Assembly: GCF_018320785.1 (NCBI RefSeq)
Contig: NC_054886.1
Location: 30,019,732-30,083,731 of the forward strand
Origin: Cheilinus undulatus
Taxonomy: Eukaryota > Chordata > Actinopteri > Labriformes > Labridae
Reading direction: 5' to 3'
Length of the DNA: 64,000 nucleotides
Position 1 is the first letter of the stretch, and the number at the start of each line of letters is the position of its first letter. Both the position numbers and the translations under genes were made by a program. The notes under the pieces were generated by a model. That model made no database searches, was not told the DNA's origin, and saw nothing but the letters and a program-made list of their open reading frames with translations. Shown piece after piece: positions 56,491 through 64,000 of this stretch.

Positions 56491-57140
56491 CCTGGCGAGA
56501 TGTTTGCTTTAAACAGAGGAGACAGTAGCAGGAGTGACAGATGATGATGACCCCGGAGGGGATGGAGTGGAGACGTCAGCAGCGGATGGAGAGGTGGCAA
56601 AGGCAGGTGCAGCTGCAGACTGTTGCTAAGGTAAACAACACTGAAGCTGAAGGTGGTGAGCCTGCTCAGTGATTCAAAGTGTGAAAACTTACAATTGAGA
56701 CAGAAATTAAAGCTACAGGTTTGGAGAAAGGACTCGGTAGACATTCAGAGTATCACTTATTATTAGCAATTATCCATTGTTACGTGTTGCAGGCTGCTGC
56801 ATGTCTCCTCTCTCCCTGCTCCCCCTGGCTCCCCTCCTCCCTCTACCTGCAGGCTCTGACACACCTGAGCACAATCTGTGCTCAGTGGTGGGGGAGGGGA
56901 GTATTTAGAGTGGCAGGGCAGAGGAGCATGCAGAACAGAGAGCAGCAAAGCCAGCCAGAGAGCCACACACACTCCAAGGACAAACATGCGAGGAGGTTTG
57001 TTTGTTTGGTTAACCTTCTCTTTTCATTAATTAAGTAATTTTTCCAAGCGTTTCTTTTCCCCCTTAGTTAATTTATCCCCATGCATGTCAAGATTTCTGG
57101 GTTTTGTTGTCTTATTTTGGCTGTACTTCGCCCGTAGTCG

Positions 57141-57276
57141 TTTTTTTTTAAAGGATAGACTCGGAAACAGGGAAGAGATGGGGAGAGACGTGGTAAAGGG
57201 CCACAGGGCGGATTCGAATCCCGGGCTGCCCGCATACATGGGTTATGCCTTAAACCACTCGACCACCTGCGTGCCC
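57141..57276 (-). mobile_element. tRNA-derived SINE
   Basis: The minus strand has a tRNA-like head, with box A-like TGGTCGAGTGG and box B GATTCGAATCC, then CTCCCCATCTCTTCCCTG and a terminal short A-run (T-run at 57141-57150). A possible short target duplication GTAGTC lies on both sides. A complete tRNA fold is not formed. It lies in a stretch (56490-57600) with no gene. Confidence 0.75.
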
Positions 57277-57604
57277 AAGTAGTCATGTGTTCTCGTTGTT
57301 TTCTTTTCCATCTTGAGTCATTATTTTTGGTTAGGTAGTTTAAGTTAGGGGTGGTGGCTGGTCCAATGGCCCATTGCATGGTTAGCTACGTTCACCACCC
57401 CTCATTTGTTCTTTTTGGCCGGTGCCTACAGCCCTTTAAATTTCATTGATTTCATTTAACTGTTTGATTGATTAATGAACTAATTGATTAATTAATTCCT
57501 TACTTGAATAATGCTTGGAATTCATGATTGAAACTAAAATAGTTTGTGTAGTTTTCACAACATCGTGCAGCCCTCTATATTATTGTTATTTTAATATTTA
57601 GCAG

Positions 57605-57679
57605 CACAGATTCACTGAATCTCTCTATCCTGGGTTTAGGCTGAGGTTTGGTTCCTGGGTGTCTCTGTGCTCTCTGTAG
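57605..57679 (+). pseudogene. Orphan end of an NLR PRY-SPRY exon
   Basis: The plus-strand frame reads RFTESLYPGFRLRFGSWVSLCSL-stop. It corresponds to the last residues of the NLR PRY-SPRY at 41830-41953 ([12 protein letters not shown]... then [12 protein letters not shown]) and lacks that gene's Gly-Phe expansion. The following TTCAAACACATCTGAATAGATT also resembles the NLR 3'UTR start. No other part of a gene lies upstream, so this is a cut-off remnant of a second NLR. Confidence 0.7.
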
Positions 57680-58217
57680 TTCAAACACATCTGAATAGAT
57701 TTAAAGCTGACATTTGAGTTCTTAAAAAATGTTTTCTCTTACATTTTATCAGTTCAAGAACACGGCCATAGTGTGAGTGTTTCTCTCTCAAGCCAATGCA
57801 GAGACATGATTCATGCTTAAAGTATCTGTAGAAGAGGATAAGGGCCAGAGGTAAAGGGAAAAATAATGCTGGCCACTCTGAAATGACAGTCGAAATGACA
57901 AGATTCCATTTTGGCCAGCAAGCTGTACGTGATCAGTAAACGAGTGATTGATCTCCCCTGGCTCTCTCATTACATATCAAGGTGAAGTCCATCACCAGTG
58001 CGTTTCTGCAGCTGATCAGACAGAAAGGCAGAGAAAGTAAGAAAAGCGCAGTGAAGTCCCTCATGCTAATGTAGGAGTAATAGAGACAATAACAAACTTA
58101 CTCTACAAAATGCCTTATCAATGAACATGTGAAACTATTCTTCAGAATTGGGTTGACAAAGAACTTCTCCCTCTTTTAGCTCACATAAACACAGTGTCTA
58201 AAATTTGCTGTAAAGTT

Positions 58218-59335
58218 AGTTTTGACTTTATTCTCACCATTTCAAATTAATTCTCGTCATTTTGACTTTAGTCTTGAAACAGTTTTTTTAGTTTATCCTT
58301 GACATTTTCAACTTTAAGTCTTTTCAAATTAAATCTTGAAACTGTATTTCAACTTTATTCTTACAATTTTGACCTTATTTCTGATATTTCAACTTTATTC
58401 TTGACATTTCAACTCCAATCTCCACATTTAAAATGTAATCTCCTCATTTCAAATTTATTCTCAACATTTTAACTATAATCTCAATATTTTAACTATATTC
58501 TCAACATTTCTACTTCATTCTCAACATTTTGACTTTTATCTAAACATTTTAACTATAATCTCAACATTTCCACTTAATTCTCAACATTTTCACTTCATTC
58601 TCAACATTTTAACTATAGTATCAACATTTACACTTTATTTTCATAATTTTCACTATAATCTCAACATTTCCACTGTATTGTCAACATTTTATTATAATCG
58701 CAACATTTTTACTTCATTCTCAACATTTCTACTTTATTCTCAACATTTTACTATAATTACAACATTTTTACTTTATTCTCAACTTACTATTGTCGCAACA
58801 TTTTACTTTATTCTCAACATTTCTACTTTATTCTCAACATTTTACTAAAATTGCAAAATTTTTACTTAATTCTCAGCATTTTGACTATTGTCTTAACATT
58901 TCCAATTTATTCACATTTCCACTTTTTTCTCAACATTTAACTATATTTCCAACATATTGACTTTATTCTCAACATTTCAATGTTATTCTCAACATTTTAA
59001 CTATAATCTTAACATTTCCATTATATTCTCAACATTTTGAACTTATTCTCAACATTTTAACTATATTTTCAACATGTCAACTTTATTCTCAATATTTCAA
59101 TGTTATTCTAAACATTCTAACTATAATCTCATCATTTCTACTATATTCTCAACATTTTGACCTAATTCTCAACATTTACACTATAATCTCATCATTTACA
59201 CTTTTTTCTCAACATGTACACTTTATTCTCTACATTTTAACTATTTCAACGTTTCCACTTTATTCTCAACATTTTAACTATTTCAACGTTTCCATTTTAT
59301 TCTCAACATTTTATCCATAATGTCAGCATTTCTTA
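58218..59335. repeat. TTCTCAACATTT minisatellite (1.1 kb)
   Basis: Tens of imperfect units of about 20 bases, built on TTTATTCTCAACATTTCNAC with variants (ATAATCTCAACATTT, TTGACTTTATTC). Units diverge steadily and show no spacer structure. No gene is seen from 57680 to the BESS-like exon at 60519. Confidence 0.9.
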
Positions 59336-60313
59336 CGTTAGCAGTCCCATGGCAACCCACCATGTAGTGCAAAAAGCCTCACATCACAACAGCTCTTTTA
59401 AGAGACAGCCACAACATCAAGGAGCAAACTTCCAGCTCTTTTATATTTCATATAAACACCATAAAAAAGTTGTTTCAGTGCTTTGATACCTGTCCTCTTA
59501 TTATTATTATTATTATGAAATTCTGAATGCTAATAGGAATAATCAGTAACTAATTTTATTTTTTGTTTAAAAGATACATTTCCTTGTATCATTGGTACAT
59601 TGGTAGCCTATTCTTAACAGAGTAATGTCCACAAGTCCAGAAATAGCTCATCTATCTACATGATCTACTGGGAAAAAGGAGGTAGATTCTGGGCTTTAGA
59701 ATGAGTAATTATTAACGTAATGACAGACAGCTCTTTACTTCAAATAAAACAACACGACAGCAACATGTATCAGGACTGCTGAATCTGTGAATGATTTTAT
59801 GACTAAAATGTAGTACTTGTTCTTTTTATTACCTTGGTAAGAGCTAAAATATATAAGATGGCTTCCAATCAAGAAGTTTTTGACTGAGAATTATCCCAGA
59901 TTTAGCAGCTAAGCAAACATGAGCAATATTTAGACTTTAAATGATCATATAGTGCTGACACTGACATGAGTGTTAATGTTAACACATTATCTACTCCATG
60001 ATAATTAGAGAAACACATGAGACCGTTACCTTAAAAAGTCAAACTATGATCGTTTTAAAAGACAATTTAATTTATAAAAAGGACAAACATTTAACATAAC
60101 ATTTAAACAAACTAAAATCAGTTTGCAACAGAAACACGAAGAAGCTTGCTTGGAGGAGTTAAATTGAAGAGAGAGGGATCAGACAGAGAGGAGAAAGGAG
60201 ATTAAAGTCTGGCTCGTTCCCTGCAGAGATTGTTGCCTCAGTTTGTAGAAACCAAAACTGTTCTGTTGGTTCCAACTGTTCTAGATTAAGCAGCACAGTG
60301 ATATACTCATGAA

Positions 60314-60519
60314 TCAGTTTCTGAATTTGACGACAAATTCTTTCATCTGGGGTGGCAATCCCTGCAGGTAAGGAAGCAGACTTTTGAGGAACATTTCATC
60401 CTCAGAGAGAGGAGCTGGAGCTGCTGCTGGTGGACTGGTCCTCAGGACCTCCAGCAACATCCTCTCCACCTTCCTCAGCTGCTGTTTGGAGTGACTCGGG
60501 GGTCTCCTCCTTGGGGTCT
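60314..60519 (-). CDS. Terminal exon with a BESS-like motif (partial gene or transposon accessory protein)
   Basis: After an acceptor (TTACAG) the minus strand encodes about 68 residues: a basic start (PRRRPPSHSKQQLRKVERML), a proline/alanine stretch, then EDEMFLKSLLPYLQGLPPQM and KEFVVKFRN-stop. The second half resembles the BESS motif (FL-SLLP-L--L-P-----V--KI) found at the C-terminus of MADF-domain proteins, including some domesticated from or accompanying fish transposons. I found no MADF exon upstream, where an inverted lectin exon and transposons lie instead. It may be the stranded last exon of a broken gene. Confidence 0.4.
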
Positions 60520-60853
60520 CTGTAATGGACACGACATATTTAGTGATACTACTGTATTTTATCGATAGAATACAACTAAGGAAATACACTGAAAAGGATA
60601 AGGTTGTGACATGAGAGGCAGCACTAGCTCTACCAAAGATAAACATACATGCATGAATTACAATCGTAAAATATCTGGTCTAAATAAAGCTGTGATAGAT
60701 TACTTCCCTCCTTCTTTAAAGTGCTCAGATTGATTAAATAACAATTCCATCATTTGTTCATTGATGTGGCTCTATTCATTTACATTCCTGTGGGTATGAA
60801 AAATATGGGTATTGTGTTGAATTTTTGATTAAAAAAAAAAAAAAAAAACTGAC

Positions 60854-60907
60854 CCCCTTGAACGGATGGTTCTCCCACCTTCACATCAGGCTCTGCTTCT
60901 GGGACAG
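60854..60907 (-). pseudogene. Orphan inverted lectin exon 2
   Basis: The minus strand has a 54-base exon (V/CPEAEPDVKVGEPSVQG frame) bounded by AG and GT. It matches exon 2 of lectin copy C (53876-53929, PQAGPDAWMGEPSFQW) in length, frame and sequence. About 50 bases of the preceding intron (GTCGCTGACTGTTCTGTTAAA) also match. No other lectin exon was found beside it; a MITE lies just inside the intron. Confidence 0.75.
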
Positions 60908-60952
60908 CTGAAAAATTTAACAGAACAGTCAGCGACTCACTTCACACACAAG

Positions 60953-61122
60953 CTACTTTCACACTGCCCCTCTTTTCCGTGTCTGTTACGCCTTCATTCT
61001 GCAACGCCATTCTGTCTGAAATCAACTGTTCCACAATGGGGAGTCAATCTTGCCCCACCTCTGATCCGGATCGAGAGGTAGTATCAGAGCCGTAACAGAC
61101 TTCTCCGCAACGAGTGTGAAAG
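60953..61122. mobile_element. Short palindromic MITE in the orphan lectin intron
   Basis: The left end CTTTCACACTGCCCC and, read outward, the right end CTTTCACACTCGTTG are inverted. A further inner inverted pair carries TCTGTTACG. About 170 bases, no coding frame. No target duplication was resolved. The stretch 61122-61610 after it holds nothing recognised. Confidence 0.5.
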
Positions 61123-62229
61123 GACGTCCCGGCATTCTGCAACTGCGAGTGTGCGCTGGTGTCTCCTTAAACATAATCGAGCAGCATTTCATCTGAGAAA
61201 ACAACAGGGGGATAAAACAAAGAATAATGTGGATTAACTGGAGAGACTGTGAGGTTAGAGAGCTGATCATACTCTGTACAGGAGAGGAGAGAGAACAGAC
61301 ACATCTCTGCTCACAGCAGCATCTGAAAAGTTCTATTATGTGTTCAAGTGAGCCCAGTACTACATGGAAATTTCAGACCTCCGACCTAAATACATGCGCT
61401 GTGACACACTTAAAGTTGGACCTCCAACTAAAAAACATTGAGGAAAAAAGTCTAATTGATCTAATTGATCAAAATGAATGTTCATGTTATTTTCCCTGTA
61501 TTTCATTTAGAAAATACAAAGTTTTGAACCGAGAAATCCAGAGTTTCGAGTTTGATTGAAAGCAGCAGCTGCCATCTGATTACGGGACACTGGGGTGTGT
61601 GTGTGTGTAAGCTCGAGCGTGTACAGCTCTGTTACACCTTTGTGTGCTTCACAGTGGGGATGGTGTGTTTGACATCTTGTCGGATGGCTTACAGTTTTTT
61701 TCCAATTGCTAAAACACAATTTTGCAAACTAGGCTGGTTTTATCAAAATACTTAACACAATTCACAAAACCACACACCCAAACTGCAAAACACCTCATAT
61801 ATCCTGCAGAATGAAGCGCTGCAACCAAAACTATATATAGCATTATCAAAATCAAACTTTTGCACCAAACGGCACACACTTCATTCATATTACCAGATTT
61901 TTGTCTAACCAACTACAAACTGTTGGGCATAATGAAAAGCACTCTCATCTTTAGTATGCTTTGCCATAGTACTAAAATGGTTCAAATTGTAGTAAATTCT
62001 TCAGATTGTTCACATGCACAGAAATATTTGCATATATACACATGCTGATGAAGCATTTATTTTTCTATTTTTCACCAAACAAGTCAGTGCAACATATGCA
62101 CAGCAGATATATGTACATTGGAGTGAACAGAGACATGCTCACAAAAAAACAGTAAACTGAAAAAGAAATTTGCAGTAAAAATGTGCAGAAAAATATATAG
62201 AAAAAAAATAGGCAAGAAAAATAATCAGT

Positions 62230-62391
62230 TGATTGGTTGATGACATGATCAACTAAGGCTGCCCTGATTTCATTTGAAAGTTGTTGTCTTCTGTGGCCAT
62301 GGACTCCTCTACCAGCTCTACCCCTACTTCTCACTCTTCCTCCCCCTCTCATTCTCACCCTCCCTCTTCCTCTCTCTGCAACGTCTTCCAT
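62230..62391 (-). pseudogene. Transposase N-terminus (RG-rich) of the nested element
   Basis: The minus strand starts MEDVAERGRGRVRMRGG and continues with arginine-glycine repeats to SNEIRAALVDHVINQ. This matches the basic RG-rich start and the beginning of the helix-turn-helix (L-DHVI-HG) known from a fish Tc1/mariner-superfamily transposase. After HVINQ the frame enters unrelated T-rich hydrophobic sequence, so the DNA-binding and DDE domains are deleted. Confidence 0.65.
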
Positions 62392-62759
62392 TGTTGTTGT
62401 TAAAAAAAAAAAAAAAGGTGTTCACCTTTAGTCTTTTTATAGTGCTTACTTCCTGATTGAAGTGGTAACAATTAACCATAGAGCTGTCTGGGTAGATGGC
62501 ACATATATTGGTCAATTAGCTCATGTAGTGTCATTTTTAATGGCAGTGTTTCAAAATGGCAAACGTGTGACTTTATGTCAGATTGTTGTGTCTTATGCAG
62601 ATGTAACGAGTGGTGTATCTGCCCTGCTGTGGTTCTAAACCTCACTGGAAACACGCCCGTCATGTAGTGTCATCTGCGTTGTGTTCTGTCGTTGTGCTGA
62701 AGGAGGACTCGGACCACAAGTTGCAGCTGGTTGTTCATTTAATAGAACCGTACTGATGG

Positions 62760-62865
62760 CATCTGTACAAGTCAAAAGAAAATACAAAGGATCTGTGACA
62801 TGCAGTGTCTCCCACACACACGGGTCTCCAGTCCCCTTCTCTCAGTGAGCAAGCATGAACTGCAT
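62760..62865 (-). pseudogene. Intronless copy of a two-exon unit
   Basis: On the minus strand GCTCACTGAGAGAAG is joined directly to GGGACTGGAGACCCG. It continues through CATGTCACAGATCC to CTTGTACAG and then to new sequence (ATGCCATCAGTACGG). The same two halves are found separated by a GT...AG intron at 63126-63346 in the neighbouring copy. This is the pattern expected of a reverse-transcribed spliced RNA. A 60-codon open frame (MWETLHVTDP...) through it has no recognised family. Confidence 0.6.
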
Positions 62866-63052
62866 TTTAATTTAGACATGCAAATTGTGCTTTTTAAACA
62901 AGTTTAACTTGTTTTTTTAACAGAAAATGTTTCTAAATAAAACATACAAATAAATGAAATAAACCTTAAAAATGCTTAATGCATTTTACGGTGTATAAAT
63001 TGCAACCACTGTAACTATTTATGTAAACCATGAACATATGAAATACACATAC

Positions 63053-63380
63053 CTGTACAAGTCAGAAGAAAATACAAAGGTTCTGTGACATGCAGTATCT
63101 CCCACACACACGGGTCTCCAGTCCCCTGTTAGCAGATAAACACATGGAGAAACCCTGTAGCACCTGGAAACGTGTCCACTAATAAACTTCTCAAAGTGCA
63201 GTTATAAAGTTTATACATGACTGACACAACTCTTCTGCATGTTAACAACCTTATGAGTGACTTATGATAACACAATGCAAGATTTTTCATCGTTTACAAA
63301 AAGAAATAAATGCTAACAGTCAGCAGAGAGCTAGAGTCCTTACCTTCTCTCAGTGAGCATAGCACGAACTGAGAGAAACA
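63053..63380 (-). other. Two-exon unit with intron (source-like copy)
   Basis: Minus strand: an exon ending ACTGAGAGAAG, then GTAAGG, about 220 bases of intron ending GCTAACAG, an exon GGGACTGGAGACC...CTTGTACAG (63126-63053), then a GTATGT donor. Both exons match the fused copy at 62760-62865 at about 90% or better by eye. No coding function was recognised. It may be a non-coding transcript or untranslated leader. Confidence 0.5.
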
Positions 63381-64000
63381 CTGCACTGACGTCATGTAAA
63401 CAATGATCTCTTAAAGTGACAGTACAGGTATTAACAACACTGATAAATGGAGCCATAAAACGTGTTTTAACCATGATAAAACAAAATTTTCTCAGTTTCT
63501 GTCAGGATTTGGTGAAGTTTCATACATAAAAAAAGATATTATTTTAACCTGGTTACACAGAGAACCGTGTTCAGTGCAATTAAAAAGTGGCATTTTGAAT
63601 TGCAAAATGTGTGTAAAGCAGAAAATGTGTTTAGAGTTTTGGAGACTTGAGAAGAGGTTTTGCTCTCTTTGTGCCAGTTTAAATAACTGCGCTATGCATG
63701 TCATTTTAGTGTGTTAGCAATGGGAAAAAAAACTGTAAAAGCTCCATTCTTGTCTCATCAGACCAACAAACTTCCTCTCACTTGACCATGGAGTCTCCCA
63801 CATGCCTTTAAGCGTACTCTAGTCCAGATTTTATCCGAGTTTTCTTCAACAGTGGCTTTCTCTTTGCCACTCTCCCATAAAACTCTGACTGGTGAAGCCT
63901 TGAACTCCTTCAGAGTAGTCATAGGTGTCTTGGTGGACTCTCTCACTCATCTTCTTCTTGTAAGCTCACTAAGTTTGTGAGGACGGCCTGATCCAGGCAG

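Larger units (their letters stand above)
61692..63737 (-). mobile_element. TA-flanked Tc1/mariner-superfamily element, internally rearranged
   Basis: TA on both sides (61692-61693 and 63736-63737). Inverted ends: CAGTTTTTTTCCAATTGCTA at the left and, read outward, CAGTTTTTTTTCCCATTGCT at the right, both followed by AACACA-type sequence. Inside are a transposase N-terminus (62248-62391) without its catalytic core, and two related copies of a small exon unit (62760-62865 and 63053-63380) that look captured or retroposed. Confidence 0.75.
61615..64000 (-). mobile_element. Tc1-like relic split by a nested element (runs off the right edge)
   Basis: The left piece (61615-61691) has TGTGCTTCACAGTGGGGATG, from Tc1 transposases. 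The right piece (63738-64000) reads on the minus strand as the N-terminal half: CTGGATCAGGCCGTCCTCAC near the edge, then STKTPMTTLKE and ESGKEKATVEE in broken frames, and a DSMVK-type tail near 63760. The two pieces join sensibly if 61692-63737 is removed together with one TA. The remainder of the element lies outside the window. Confidence 0.7.

Noticed and set aside
58218..59335. CRISPR-like array (repeats with variable spacers)
   Set aside because: Units of about 20 bases follow each other without distinct spacers, repeats are imperfect, and the genome is eukaryotic. It is a minisatellite.

Overview
The window is vertebrate nuclear DNA, most likely from a ray-finned (teleost) fish. Coding sequence is split into short exons with GT/AG borders. 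A fish-type NLR gene (FISNA, NACHT, LRR and PRY-SPRY modules) and a secreted QPD-type C-type lectin family are present. The repeats are typical of fish: Tc1-like, piggyBac-like and hAT-like relics, Rex1-like and L2/CR1-like LINEs, and tRNA-derived SINEs. I saw no bacterial or viral gene. Everything was read by eye; exon borders come from reading frame, splice sites and family knowledge.

Left part (88-18242, minus strand): the 5' part of a ferlin gene, best matched to dysferlin (dysf). Thirteen consecutive coding exons keep frame for 443 codons and cover C2A, the linker, C2B and the start of the next region. The gene runs off the left edge. The first exon is of the alternative dysferlin start type, and it is followed by a 12 kb intron full of transposons (Tc1 relics, a MITE with 9 bp target duplications, a 1.3 kb piggyBac deletion derivative, a SINE piece, a mariner-like copy) and a T-rich degenerate array.

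Middle-left (18.3-32.9 kb): no gene was recognised. It holds a TA-flanked mariner-like element, A-rich and pentanucleotide repeats, a hAT-like relic with a nested MITE, three copies of a dispersed repeat, and a worn Tc1-like transposon. At 30.96-31.13 kb a kappaB-like and an ISRE-like site lie about 2 kb upstream of the NLR start codon.

Centre (32978-41953, plus strand): a 12-exon fish NLR (NLR-C/NLRP-like) gene. Its first LRR exon is 172 bp instead of 174 bp, so the full transcript should stop early. Skipping that exon restores the frame through the remaining LRRs and PRY-SPRY. Intron 7 holds LINE relics.

Right part (42.7-64 kb): a decayed immune-gene neighbourhood. Two C-type lectin copies are broken in complementary ways, a third duplicate holds only upstream sequence, an inverted orphan lectin exon lies at 60.9 kb, and an orphan PRY-SPRY end lies at 57.6 kb. 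Between them are a Rex1-like LINE, an almost complete Tc1-like transposon with a dead transposase, an L2/CR1-like LINE, a SINE, a 1.1 kb minisatellite, a BESS-like terminal exon, and a TA-flanked element nested in a Tc1 relic. Inside that nested element an intronless copy of a small two-exon unit sits next to its intron-containing version.

The NLR and the lectins are both innate-immunity families, so the centre and right look like a fast-turnover immune region next to a conserved muscle/membrane-repair gene.
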